Assembly: GCA_003952965.2 (NCBI GenBank)
Contig: CM025854.1
Location: 14,683,572 to 14,747,571, forward strand
Source: Morella rubra
Taxonomy: Eukaryota > Streptophyta > Magnoliopsida > Fagales > Myricaceae
Length of the DNA stretch: 64,000 bases
Direction of reading: 5' to 3'
Both the position numbers and the translations under genes were made by a program. The notes beneath the pieces are model-generated. The model saw only the letters and a program-made list of their open reading frames with translations. It was not told where the DNA came from and searched no databases. Position 1 is the stretch's first letter, and every line of letters begins with the position of its first letter. Shown here piece after piece: positions 47,101 through 59,619 of the stretch.

Positions 47101-50100
47101 AAGATGCACAAGAAGTGCAATTCAGTGGCCTGCTAAAATAATCACAAAAAGAAGCCGAAATTCAAACTCACTAGCACGTCCAGCAAAAAGCGGAAGTTTA
47201 CCTGCATAAATTCTATCTAAAACACGTGGCACAGCACAGAAAATAGTCGGTTTTAACGCCCCAATGTCCTCAAGCAGTAGTTTGACATCCTGTAGAAATA
47301 AAACTAAGCAATTATGATATTGATCTCCTATTAGGTGAGGAATATTTGTACCCATACTTATACTCACCCCACGCCAGTACCCTATTGAGGCACCGTGTAA
47401 AATAAATAGTTCCTCTATCACCCGATCAAAGATATGCGCAAGAGGAAGATATGACAGGTATACATCCGTTTCATCAAACTATCAAAGAGAAGGAAACGTG
47501 TGAGAAGTCAATATTTTTAGATAAAAGGATCAATCAACATAGTTGACTTCATATGCACAGGTGCCTTTATTTAGGAACACATGTTATACTTGCTCCATTT
47601 TTAGCAGATTGTCTTAGCTAGTGTTTCCCATAGATAACAAGTTGAAGGGAGCAGGAAATCACATGTTCATCAACACTCTCTAGCACATGTTTTAGCCCAG
47701 ATAAAACAGCAATGATGCTCTCATTTGATAACATTACTCCCTTGGGATCACCGGTAGTTCCACTGGTATACATGATAGTGCACACATCACTTTTTTTCTT
47801 CACTGGAAGATCAAATTGTTTACCATCACCCTGAGAAGAATAGTCATAAAAAATTTTGCATCAGAATCAAGAACTATAAACAAATAACAAAGAACCTGGA
47901 ACAAGTATCAGTTTCAAACATGTCCATGGAAAACAATGACCATTAGACTATACGTTAACAATCTCAAATGCAGAAAAAAAAAACACAATTGGAAAGATAT
48001 AACCTAATCATTTTCAGTCTCTTCCAAATAATGTCTCCAAGAGCAAGTAACTTATGGAGATAGTCATACACTACGTCCACAACATGATGATTTATACTGC
48101 GCATGATATAGAAAGATTGTTTCCTTTTATCAATGTTCTCAATCATAACAACTGTATAAACCCTCAAAAACATAAACATAAAATAAAATAAGCTACCAGT
48201 TGCAAAAATTCAGCCCATGAATTTATTGCTAGCCCAAACTTCTCAACTTCCTCCCTTTGTTCAGGTGTAACCTTGCCAAAGCTCACAATTCCTACAAAAT
48301 AAAATATGTAAATCGTATTGGCATGAATATAAACAAAGGAATCCAAAAGCAAAGTTTAACTTACTTTTGAGACACTTAGCTGTGTTGGGCAATGTTTTCA
48401 ACACCTGAAAGGACAAAGTAGAAAGAACCTTCTTAACATATAAAAATGGTGAAATTTCCCAAAACCCCTCCAACTTTGCACTATTATAGGACTTATCAAC
48501 TGAAGGAGAACGTTTCCAGTAACACTAAAGTGATATTTGGCATGTCAAAATTTTTTATTATTTCAATTTTAAGAGAATTTTTAGAGTTTCACTTTTATGG
48601 GGTTTGTGAAAAGTTGTTTAGTAGAATATTGAGTCTTATTAGAATTTGGGAAAAAGTGTAGATAGAATGAGTTGACGGGGATTTTGAAAATTAAAAAAAA
48701 AAAAATCGACCAAGATTTCACTTTCTTGTTTGGCTAAGTTTTGAAAATTCAAAAAAATTCTGTAAACAGTGAGAATTTTGGGTGTTGCCAAACATCACCT
48801 AAGTTTAGAATGATTACAGTATCTTCCACTGAACCCAACACAACTTGAGTCAGAAACACAAATGTAGGCACATAAAAAACATACCTCAGGAATTTTTTTC
48901 TCTTCTGCAAGCACAACTGAAATCTCTGCATGGCATATAATAAATTCCACAGCACCAAAACCTAAACAACAAATCAGCAGTCGTAAACACTGTATTTGAC
49001 AAGAAACTTAAGATTTAAGGTGAATGGATTTACAGATTTGGATTTTGGAGAGAACATTAAACAACTTATGTAAAACAGACTATCAGACATGAATTATACG
49101 ATGAAAACCTTTAAAGGAATTGCATATCAATTTCGAATAATGCTTACCTAAAGTGTCATATAAAGGAACACAAGAAAAAGCATGAGCATTGCAGGCCTGC
49201 ATGAGTATTTCCAAGTCAATTAAAATATTCCAGTGAAAAAGCACAAGATCTTAGGACCAATAAAAGTCCAAGACAACTAAGCAACAGAGGACATCATTAA
49301 CATGAATAAAAACCAGACATTAAACATGCGACTTAGGTCGATGCTTTATAACAGTTAAAACTGAATGGAGATTAGAAAGGGCTTCAAGTAGGAACTTTTA
49401 TAGCAAAAGAAACTGAAAAAAAAGTGAACCATAAGAAAACATTTTAGCATAAACCAATATCTTTAAGGACTGAAAGATAACGGCCATAAACATCGAGCAA
49501 TTATAAAACATAGAAATTGGAGCCCACACCCCCCCTCCCCAAGCCTTTTCCTTTTACTCTGACATTTATTGGAAGATATATCTTCTGTCATGAATGAAAC
49601 AAGGGAAAAAATCAAGGAAAAAAAAAGAACTGACCTCCATGCTTATAACCCACTGGGGACAGTTGATACCAAAAATACCGCATTTTGCTCCCTACAATCC
49701 AGCAACAAAAAACAGGGAAGTCGCTTAGGAGGGTACTTCAAGTAAAGTATTGCTGGATAGTATATTTCAATGACGAGAGATAGTAGACTTACTTCCTCAA
49801 CACCAGAACTTCGGAGAGCATTTCCAACTTTAATTGCCAAGTCGTATATTTCTTTGTAAGTTTGCCACACATATTTACCAGCCTGAAAAGGTATGATCCA
49901 CAACATTTCAGTTTAGCTCATAAGTCAAAAGAGGTCGTAGAGTAGCAAAGGTAATCCACAGAGAGACAGAAATACGTAGACTAAAGATCTATTCACCTTC
50001 CCATCCACAATTTCACGACGACCAAGCATTGGATTCCCCGGAAATCTCTCGACGCTCGTGCTGGAACAAGTGCACAAAAATATTCCTGGGGTTATGATTT

Positions 50101-50874
50101 TTAGAAGGAACTAAATTTATTCCTCTTTCGATTTCTCAGTCTTCTATAACGGCTGTTGCAAACTTGCAGTATATTATGGGAAGGCTGAACCAACAAAATA
50201 TACGTCCCGTGTCCAGGACATTAAACATGCACAGATTAAATTTGAGCAAACCGACTATATAGTTGTCAATAAAACTAACAGCTCTGGGAAAGGAGCATAA
50301 AAGCTAAAGCACATGCACAAAACGAACAGTTCATTTTAGCATGGTTCTTAATTTTTCTTTTAATCCAGCAATTTGATCTGGTTCAGTAACAAAACCACTC
50401 CCACCCCCCTTCAAAAACAATATAGTTCATCGAATATACAAATGAAATCCTCAGAATTAAATTTGAGCAACTAGATTCCGATAGTGGTACTCGAAACTTC
50501 ATAGTAGCAAAAGCACCAGCTCTACAAAAGCGACAAAAGTACAACAAAACCAATTCGATAAGATTCGTCGTTACATACGTCCTGATGAGAAAACAAACAG
50601 ATGCACTCAACTTTTTCTTTCCTTCTTACTTTGAAAACCAGAAAAAACCGAAAAAAGTAACAGAGAAATAATTTTTTTAAAAAGAAAGTCTTTTCATTGC
50701 CCGAAACGAAGTCTAAATAAATAAGTTCGTACCGGAACAAATCCCAGCAACTATCCAAGCCTTCAGCCGAGGGCTCCTTCGAGTGAATGTTGCGGTAAAC
50801 TGGTCCCACCGAAGGCCTACCACCCTTGGCCTCCTTTGCCTTCTCCACCTCCATTATATAACTCTTCTGTGCAT
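44081..50874 (-). CDS. LACS4: Long-chain acyl-CoA synthetase, LACS4 type (right-arm copy)
   Basis: Mirror of the gene at 8320-15117. Exons 2-18 sit at 59195 minus the left coordinates and the last exon is 44081-44119. The predicted peptide segments are the same, including [19 protein letters not shown] and the DGWFHTGDIGEW signature. One G is missing just after the start ATG (50874), so translation from it would leave frame. The next in-frame ATG (50854, [10 protein letters not shown]) would give a protein only seven residues shorter, so activity may not be lost if the base is truly absent. A GG-to-G loss is also a typical consensus error. Intron 6 carries the same MITE. Confidence 0.9.
48529..48799. 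mobile_element. Tourist-like MITE in LACS intron 6 (right arm)
   Basis: Mirror copy of 10396-10666, with identical ends and TAA flanks at 48526-48528 and 48800-48802. Confidence 0.8.
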
Positions 50875-50965
50875 TCTCAACTCTCTCTCTCTCTATCTCT
50901 CTCTGTTTGAAGCAACAATCTCAATAATCCGAGCGATCACGCTGTGACTCTCAAAGAGAGATGCG

Positions 50966-50976
50966 AATTTATATGC
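50966..50976 (-). promoter_or_regulatory. TATA box of LACS (right arm)
   Basis: atttatat on the + strand, tataaat on the gene strand, about 95 bases upstream of the start codon. Mirror of 8219-8225. Confidence 0.55.
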
Positions 50977-53900
50977 ATTGAGAGAGAGAGAACAATAAGA
51001 ACAGAATTAGAATTAAGAAATTAAGTTGGCTGAGAGTAGCCGGAGTGGCAGAGTTGGTTTATACTTAATACGACTTTTCTTCTTTTTTACCTTTCTTTTT
51101 TCTTTTGTGTTTTTTATTTTTTATTTTTCCTGAGAGCTTTTATGGGGTTAACGATGGTCAACTGAACTGATGAGTTCCATATCTTGACAGAGTGGAAATT
51201 TTTGAAATCGATCGTTCTTCACCGTCTGATTTCACCTGATTTTGGATCAGAGCGCAGAGCTGCATCAATAGAAATAAATCAATTGATCATCTTCCCGTGT
51301 GCCATCACCTAATTACAGCATATTTTGAGCTGAAATTATCAATTTTCAAATCCAAGATTATTTTATGCTTCAAAATTTAACTAATGTTTTGGTTTATATT
51401 AAAAAATAATGTGATAAAAACACTCTTTAAAATAAAGAAACACATTATATATATTCTCTACATAGCCGGATTTACTCATAATCTTAGGTTAGTCTAAAGT
51501 TGCCAAATGCATGGCTTATTATTACGTACATATTTGACATCATATTGTAAAATGGTTAATTTTCTTCAAAATACATATCGTGTTGTTAGGCTTTTAAAAA
51601 AATTACGAAATACATATAGGTATTGACGTAGTAGTACAAGTAGACTTAATTATATTCCATTATACATATAATATCTATTAATTGTCCCATTAAATTTAAT
51701 ACGCGATTTTACAGACATTGACTGGTGAAAAATCCTCTAATAAATCTGCAGGATATTATTTAGTAGTTCATATATTATACTAATAATAAAATGCGTGCTT
51801 TGCACGCTGAGGCAGACACTCATATTATTTATTATTATTCACGTACTTCGCTAAAAGAAATAAAAATAAAAATGAAGTATATATATAAAATAAGAAAATA
51901 ACTCCACGTTTCCGTGCTACAAAGACACTTTGTGCATGCCTTTTTCATGAACACGTTCAAGATACCTGCAGAATAAGCCAATCTCATAAGGAACTCAACC
52001 CCACTAGGTCCGGTTAGCAAGGAGTATACCCGTGAGTAGACCCGTATTTTCAACTTCTAAAACTCTTTGGTAATTAATTCCCGTATTGAATTAACTTGGT
52101 TCAAGAAATTGAAGATCGACTTAAACTCAGAAAACGATTTAATAATCTCTAGTGGGAAAATAAATAATTTTTTTCCATGTACTCTCGATCGGCCTGCCTT
52201 TTAAATTAAAGCCTATATTAGTGGAGTACTTTGTATTGTTCATCTCGCATGTTTTTTGGTCAGAAGGTTGATGACATGATAATCTCATAAATATATAATA
52301 TATATCCTTGGAACTTCCGCCGCTACATAAGAAAAGCAAACTGCTGAGACTTTATATGTGTGTGTGTGTGTGTGTGTGTGGTGTTTTTTGTTTTAACAAT
52401 TTGGCCTTTATGCTTTAATGCAATATTGCTTCTTTGTCTCATCCTCCACCTTACATTAAAAGTTATTTCAATACTGTTGATGTTCATGCAATGAGAGAGA
52501 GATTAAACTGTCAGCTGTGTCATTATGTGACATTTCTCACTTATTGTTTAGGTCCGAGACCTTGCATAAATTTCTTTCGTTACCAAAAAAAAAAAAAAAA
52601 AAAATTTATTTTGTTTCAAAGGCAAAGGAAATTATGCAGACACGTTCTTGCGAACTCGGTAGTTTTAGATATACTCAAGTTGCGTTATTCAACGGTTTAC
52701 AAAGAATAAGACAGGTGTTCGTTAAACCAAAGAATATGGCAACATAGATCACGTCGGATTTCCCAAGAACAGCAAATCCAAAAATATCGTTTTATAATTC
52801 TAAGTATACATAGCAACGATGAGTTAATAAACAAATTCAATAGATTAGTGTCACAGTATATATATATATATTTGAATAGGGACGCTTACCTGGGAAATTC
52901 TGACTCTAGCTGTTCCAATTAGAATTTATCCGCTAGCTAGTTGGACCCAGTCCAGTCTCTTTCCAATTAGTTTTTAGTATATATGCTGATATGTTATCGT
53001 GAATCTCGAGGCGTACAATTACAAGTATGTGCAATTTTGTTACGCAAGGATACATGCTAGAAAAAAAAAAAAAAAAAAACTAAAAAATATAAGGCTTTGA
53101 TAGGGAACAGAAGGATATTATTATTATTTTTTTCTAAGCCAGAAGGATATTTAATTTCGAAGCTTGAACGTAGCGAGTAATTCGCGCGCATCCAACAACA
53201 TTAATGTTTAAATTTAGAAGTGGAATTTATCGTACGCGTGAAACTTCAACAATTAAGTATTTGAGCTCTAGTTCGCTTTATAAGACAGGCAGGCAGGCAG
53301 GCGTAAACCCAAATAATATATATACGGCAAAGTTTTTAAGTCCAAAAATATCTTACTTTACAATGCAAAGAGATAGTCAACGATATTCAGGAGGAATATA
53401 GTCAGGGTCGTTTTCACAAATCATGATAGGTTACTGTCCACAGTATATATACATTTTTGTGTTATTATTATGTTTTCATTTTCTATATTTAAGTACTTAT
53501 TTTAAGTTACTTTGATCTGTCGTCTTCTTATCAAAAGGGTGAGATGACTACCCTTAAGTTTAATTATAGAGATTCTTACTCACGACAGAATGTTCAGATT
53601 AAATTATAGTTACTAAACAAAAAAAAAATTGAACCATCACTGTACCTAATGAAAATGCAACGATCTTAAGAGGCTGAGGGTTCAATCCAAAAATCTCTAG
53701 TCTTTTACACTTTCATCCCTGTCTAACATTGGGTTACCTGCTCTTTCCAATTAAATTAAAAGTCATTGAATATTATTTCTGATCATTTATTCTTCTGCGT
53801 GTAGTATATCATGAGGCACACAATTATAAGTGGTTGTTATGTAAGATGCACAATTATAAGGCCTTGATTATAAGTAATGTAAGAATTAATTAAAAGCTTG

Positions 53901-54477
53901 AACATAGTGAGTCATTCGTATCCAACTACGTTGTTCCAATTAATTTAACGAACTCCAACATATAATTACGCGAAAAGAAGAATAAAAAAAAAAGAAGAAG
54001 AGAAATTAAGGTAGAAGTGGCATAACACATCTACTGTGTCGATATATTTCCATATGCAATTAAACTTATTGGATTAGGCTTAGAAAAAAAAAACTTATTG
54101 GAGTAGGATTAGTGCATATATAGCATAGAGGATATTAATTAATGCTCCTATGAGGACCCGGAGACGTGCATGGTAAGATTTATCTATGTTAGTAGTTTGA
54201 CAACAAAGATCAAGCTAGCCTGTCGACGTTCACTCTATCTAGATCGTACATATATCGGCATGTCTTATAGTATAGTTTCAGCGAACTGAGTACGGACTGA
54301 TATCCACGACGGAAACCAAATATATATATATATACTCGTGTTAATATTTTTAACTATTTTTTTTAGTTGAAAACCGATCGTGTCTGCAATGAATTAGTGG
54401 TTGAATTAATTAGTCTGCGTACTCATACACTACAGGGAGTAATATTATTCTCGGTTCTCACTGTTCCATTTTTTTTT
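50977..54477. other. Right-arm LACS upstream region, no gene seen
   Basis: Mirror of about 4684-8200. It includes the GT microsatellite at about 52353-52382, the hairpin gcgtgc/gcacgc near 51793 and AT-rich sequence. About 50675-54375 is also present in a diverged direct copy at 59424-62510. Confidence 0.65.
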
Positions 54478-55117
54478 GGCAAAATTGCACCAAGGGCCCC
54501 TGTGGTATCACAAAGTTGCAATTAAGCCCCTGAGGTAATGATTTAGACATTTGACTGCCTGAGGTATTGATTTTTTAAAAAATAAGCTCATCCGTCTATT
54601 TCCGTCCCAACACGTTAACGGTAATTCCACGTCAAGCCTATCACGTCGCGCCACATGTTCCGTCTTGCTGAATCACCCCTAAATTGCCATATCAATGTTG
54701 ACCCACTCATTCACTAACGCCACATCAGCGCCTAATCAGTGACGACGTTGTCTAGCTCTCAGTCAAAACCCATTAGCCGACTGCCCCCCTTGGAATCTCG
54801 ATCAAAATAACTCAGCAAAGATAATGAGTTTTGATTGAGAGCTAGACGACGTCGTCGCTGATTAGGCGCTGATGTGGCGTTAGTGAATGAGTGGGTCAGC
54901 GCTAACATGGCAATTTAGGGGTGATTCAGCAAGACAGCATATGTGGCGTGACGTGATAGGCTTGACATGGAATTGCCATTAACGTGTTGGGACGGAAATA
55001 GACGGATGGACTTGTTTTTTAAAAACCCAATACCTCAGGGAGTCAAATGTCTAAATCGTTACCTCAGGGGCTTAATTGCAACTTTGTGATACCACAGGCC
55101 CTCGGTGCAATTTTGCC
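54478..55117. mobile_element. Fold-back Mutator-like MITE (right arm)
   Basis: Mirror of 4043-4683, with the same ggcaaaattgcacc / ggtgcaattttgcc ends and poly-T flanks. It lies just beyond the end of the stretch shared with 59424-62510, so it is not part of the duplicated segment. Confidence 0.8.
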
Positions 55118-55654
55118 TTTTTTTTTCCCCTTTTCCATATATTACAGCTTATAGTAAATTTTACTGTTTTCAGTTCTATATATTTGTTCATTTCAATTTA
55201 TTCATTCAAACATGTTTCCTAACAATAAAAACCTTTTCAGCATTTAATAAATTTTTTCATCTAATCATTTTGCATTGATTTCTATGACATTACAACATGC
55301 ATAATTATAAGTATTGAAAAATTATAAACATTTTCTTTTTACAATTTTTTTTTCTTTCAAAGCTACTAATATCTCAATCATTAGCATCCATATATATATA
55401 TATATATAAAATCAGACAATGCTAAAAAATATAAAGATATTATAAAATGTTCATGGTCATTAATAAAATTGGGCATTTTTATTATTATAAATAAAGCTTA
55501 GAGGTAAATACAGGAGCGAGGCGTGACAAAATGGACAATAGTTTTAGTGATTACCTAGAGATTCGTTGCCAATTGTCTCCAAATATATTAGAAATGTGAA
55601 CTTTCAACTATTGAACTATCCAACTTAAGTGGTTCGGTCTATAAGACTTACATT

Positions 55655-55888
55655 CATTGTGAAAGCCCTATGACAATATTTTGTATTACGAGTGCATATA
55701 GATTACAAGTTGAAAGTCTTTATTTATAGAAACAATACAAAACATAATAGGAAAATATTCATATATTTAAATTTGAATCTCTACATTGAAAATTTGAATC
55801 TTCATAACGATATCAAATATTTGATATTGTGATAACCATAATATCATATTAAATCTTTAAGATTTGATTATGATATTATCTCTAACAT
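55655..55888 (-). mobile_element. Small LTR-like fossil (right arm)
   Basis: Mirror of 3271-3505, with the same TATA-like core and no coding content. Tentative. Confidence 0.3.
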
Positions 55889-55918
55889 ATGTGAGCACTA
55901 TGGACATTCATTGACCAT

Positions 55919-56449
55919 TCATGGGTGAAATGGAACCCTCCTATCATTACGGGTCGAGTGTACTCGAGGCCATTCGATCTTTGGACTAGCTGCTGGTATT
56001 CGTCGAGGGGCTTGGCTCCCCGTTAAAGCAAATGAACTGCCAAAATAGATGCATGCATTAATAAATATGCCATAATCGAAATGGGACATCAGCCTACATT
56101 CTTGTTCCTGACTCAACATTATCTTCTTCGTGTTTGGAACCGGACCTCCTTAACGTCTAGTAAATTGTAGACGAAGTTTACTTTCTCTTCACTCCAAATT
56201 TAGGATTTTCTCTTTGTATCTTTTCCTATAAATAGAGGCTTATGTTATAAGAGTAAATTGCACGTGAGTATTGGGCAGAGAGAGAGAAAAAGAGAAAGAG
56301 CATGGTGTGGCTATTTTATTGGGCGGGTAGAGTGATTTTCTTAAGTGTTCTTAATAAAATTGCTCTGGGTGGACGTAGGCCGGATTGGGGGCCGAACCAC
56401 ATAAATTCTTGGTGTTCTTTTCTTTAATTTTCGTGCCGCTTTCCCAACA
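55919..56449 (-). mobile_element. LTR-type retroelement fossil, fragment (right arm)
   Basis: Mirror of 2708-3240. It borders the LACS intron fragment and marks where the second LACS copy loses its gene body. Broken, with no internal domains seen. Confidence 0.35.
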
Positions 56450-56680
56450 AATGAAATCCTCATAATTAAATTTGAGCAATTAGATTCCAATAGTGGTACT
56501 CGAAACTTCATAGTAGCAAAAGCACCAGCTCTACAAAAGCGACAAAAGTACAATAAAACCAATTCGATAAGATTAGTTGTTACATACGTCTTGATAAGAA
56601 AACAAACAGATGCACTCAACTTTTTCTTTCCTTCTTACTTTTAAAACCAGAAAAAATCGAAAAATAATTTTTTTTTCAAA
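56450..56680 (-). pseudogene. LACS intron 1 fragment (second LACS copy, right arm)
   Basis: Diverged copy of LACS intron 1 (right-arm gene, about 50440-50680), in the same minus orientation as both LACS genes. It should directly follow exon 1 of the second copy (59477-59619), but the two are separated by the transposon stack at 56681-59423. Confidence 0.8.
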
Positions 56681-57092
56681 AAGGATTAAATAAACTTTGC
56701 ATCTTTTATGTATGGAGTGTTGACACATTACACCCTGATGTATTATTTTTGAGACATTGAGTCTATAGAGCTTTACATTATTTTGATTTGTACCCTATAC
56801 CGTACTTGGACATCAATTTAGATGTATTTAATCAAAATGTGCTTTTCATGTGACTACTATCAATGTTAGATTACAATTTTGCCCTTGAGGCTAATACAAC
56901 CATATTTTAATTAGCTTTTATATAAACATGGGTCATTCAATTACAAAAATACCCCTCCTCTTAGCTCAGTGTTTCTCTCATCACCAGTTCAATTTTGAAA
57001 AAAGGGGGTGAAAAGAAATGAGAAAACAAATTGACAGGTTATTCAGTTTCGAACCCGTCAGAGACATCTGATCGAGCCCTAACATAACTGAT

Positions 57093-57662
57093 AAGGGTGA
57101 GTACATGAATGAATAGAACCGGAATGACTTATTCCGTTTCCGATTCCATACTTACCGGAATCAAATATCTGGTTCTAAATTCTGGTTTCCTGATGTGGCT
57201 TTTTTGGCTAGATTTTTTTTTTGCCTTCAAGCATTTTGCATCGAATTTTGCACAAAATTTTTTGTTATACATCATAAGTTAACAATAAATAAAATAAAAT
57301 AAATATTCATCTAAAATCTAAATAAACATTCATCTAAAATAAATTACAACATTCTAAAATAATGGGTAACAAAAAAAGGTTTAAGCCGTATTTTAAAATT
57401 ACAATGTTTTAAACCCTATCTAAAATAAATAAATATTCACTCAAAATCTAAAGTAAAATTATAAGGTTTTGAGCCACATTTCTATTAAAATAATAATAAA
57501 AAACCAAAACTAGAAATTTCGCTAATTCTGCCGGAATTTCCTTTTCTAGTTCCAATTCCAAACAATACAAAAAATGCATTTTGATTTCGATATATGCCGG
57601 TATCGGAACCGGAATTGGAACCCAAAATTCCGATATTGGCCAAAATTTTTGCTCACCCTTAA
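57093..57662. mobile_element. hAT-like non-autonomous element, nested
   Basis: About 570 bp starting aagggtgagtac and ending gctcaccctt, flanked by aactgat on both sides (57086-57092 and 57664-57670), part of an 8-base near-duplication as hAT elements make. The interior is rich in ggaaccggaat-type repeats. No coding domain. Confidence 0.65.
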
Positions 57663-58300
57663 CAACTGATGACTGAATGAAGGTCTATACACTCTCTCTC
57701 TCAACGTGTTGTTCTTTTTATTTTTGTGTGTATCTGTACGTGTGGGTGTGCGTGTACACGTGTGTATGATTAGTTGGATGTGGTTAGATGTGGAGGATGA
57801 ATGTTGGGCTCAGATAGAAAGATCGGATTGGAATCGATGGGATGCATGAAGTTTTGGATTATTTCTGAGCTTTGTGCTCTTTTATGAACTTGTGGAATTT
57901 TCAGTGGCCATGAACTTGAATTGTTCAAACCAAATGTAGATTTCCAAGATCTTGTCTTTGCTGGAAAAAGACAGTTTTACTTTGGGCTTGATCTGCTAAT
58001 GGGTTCATGGCAATCGTGGGTTAGGTCAAGATTTGGGAAGAAATAGCTATGCGATTGTTTAGGCGTGTTCGTGGGTTACAAATAAGGTTTGGGGACATGA
58101 GGTAAGAGGAGGACTATGTGTTAGCCTGGAGGGCAAAATTGTAATTTAACATTGATAGTGAGAGACACTTTTTGACGAAATCTATCTAAATTAATGTCTA
58201 ATTACGATACATGGTCTAAATTAATCAAAATAATGTGAAACTTTATGAGTTTAATGTCTCAAAAATAATACAACATGTGCAATGTGTCAACACCCCATAC

Positions 58301-58373
58301 CAGTGGCAGACCCAAGGGGGGTTAAGCGGGGGCGGCTGCCCCCCTTGGTTTTGTTAAAAAAAAAAGAAAGAAA

Positions 58374-58419
<46 letters not shown>

Positions 58420-59387
58420 CTTGTGTTTTCCTATCTATTTGTGCTGCTATAAACAAGTTTAATGTGTCGTGGTTTATAAGTCAAGTCTTTCAACGTCATG
58501 GCTTTTTTATTGTTTCTGTTCATTATATGTATTTTACTATAAAAATATATTCAATACACATATTTTCTACTTATAGAGTGCCAGAATCTGGCAATACAGT
58601 CCCACTGTTTTTGAGGAAAAATTATTTAGATAAGTTTGAAGAGTTATTCAGCAGTAGAGTAGGTAGGAGAATTACATGTTGATTACTTGTCTCAGATTTC
58701 TTATATACCATGCGTAAGAGAGAGGGAGAGAGGAGATATGGAGTCTATAAATCTTTGTTCATTTATATTTCAATTAATATGATGGTAATCCTAGTAGACA
58801 TGTAAATGTTGTATATTTGAAGAGATTAGAACATTAATGTCTAAAGTTCTATTGTTCTTAATTTTGATTAGTGAATTGAATTGGTTGATGAATTTTCGTT
58901 TCGTTTTGTTTAGATTATAGATAATTTTTGATAAAAAAAAAGTTAGCCAATGTGGAGTCATCTAGCACTCTTCTTTTGATGCGAATGCTAGTTAGAAAAG
59001 ACCTTATCTTTTGTTTAGTCTGGATGATATTGTTGCTGACTCAGAGTTACGTAAACCCATTGAAGAATATGATGTTGGATTAGGGATCAAATTCGTAGGG
59101 AGTACTTGATCAAAGGTCCTTGTCAATCATTTGGCATGATTTTCCCAAGAAGTAATATGGGAAAACAATGAGAGGTTTTAGAGAGTTATGGTTCAAAAAT
59201 TATAAGTGATTAGAATATTTTTTAGGAAGTTATGGTAGTGTATTTCAATATTTTTAATGTTTTTAGTTATTAATTTTTGTTATTTTAACTCTAAAACACC
59301 TTTTGCATTAAGTAAGAAATTTTTTTTTTTTCATTTTGCCTTAGAAATTTGCCCTCCCCCTCAACTTAGGTCCTAATTCCACCACTG
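58301..59387 (+). mobile_element. hAT element relic with TTF-type zinc-finger transposase remnant
   Basis: 1087 bp with ends cagtggcaga / tccaccactg and near-identical 8-base flanks, ccccatac (58293-58300) and cctcatac (59388-59395), as in hAT transposons. Around 59020-59180 the + strand shows decayed remnants of a plant hAT transposase N-terminus of the TTF-zinc-finger type: LDDIVADSELRKPIEEYDV, then in another frame a stretch like REYLIKGPCQS. It lacks the dimerisation and catalytic regions, so it is non-autonomous. A TA microsatellite lies near its left end (58381-58419). Confidence 0.75.
58381..58419 (+). repeat. (TA)n microsatellite
   Basis: Pure TA run of about 38 bases inside the hAT relic, preceded by A-rich sequence. 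Confidence 0.95.
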
Positions 59388-59476
59388 CCTCATACACAAG
59401 GGGTGCAAATTACATTTAACCTTAAAGAAAAGTCTTTTCATTGCCCGAAACAAAGTCTAAATAAATAAGTTCATAC

Positions 59477-59619
59477 CGGAACAAATCCCAGCAACTATCC
59501 AATCCTTCAGCCGAGGTCTCCTTCGAGTGAATGTTGCGGTAAACTGGTCCCACCGAAGGCCTACCACCCTTGGCCTCCTTTGCCTTCTCTACCTCCATTA
59601 TATAACTCTTCTGCGTCAT
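59477..59619 (-). pseudogene. LACS exon 1 of a truncated second copy
   Basis: Open exon starting [19 protein letters not shown] and ending SCWDLF at a GT donor, with only two residue changes from the main gene (A to T at residue 2, P to T in SKETSAEG). Its TATA region and GA-rich leader are kept, so it may be transcribed, but exons 2-19 are absent downstream, where the transposon stack, the intron fragment and an LTR fossil lie. The intact frame despite loss of the gene body suggests that truncation was recent relative to the duplication, or that exon 1 has stayed open by chance. Confidence 0.75.

Larger units (their letters stand above)
29885..57423 (-). repeat. Right arm of the ~27.5-kb inverted repeat
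   Basis: Reverse complement of 1737-29265. The last base that can be paired (57423) mirrors the first base after the gap (1737), and the sequence continues without a break into 57424-64000. The right arm is therefore embedded in a longer contig while the left arm stops at a contig end. It contains extra coding-frame errors relative to the left arm (LRR exon 4 and LACS exon 1) but also correct sequence where the left arm is broken (LRR exons 1 and 2). Confidence 0.95.
56681..59423. mobile_element. MULE-like TIR element split by nested insertions
   Basis: Terminal inverted repeats of about 225 bp: 56681-56905 pairs with about 58110-58300 plus 59388-59423. The outermost ends read aaggattaaata on the left and, on the other strand, aaggttaaatgt on the right. 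The interior contains two further elements, 57093-57662 and 58301-59387; the latter interrupts the right terminal repeat. No transposase of its own is visible. It sits inside intron 1 of the truncated second LACS. The target duplication is unclear in the A-rich flank. The TIRs differ by perhaps 15-20%, so it is old. Confidence 0.7.
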
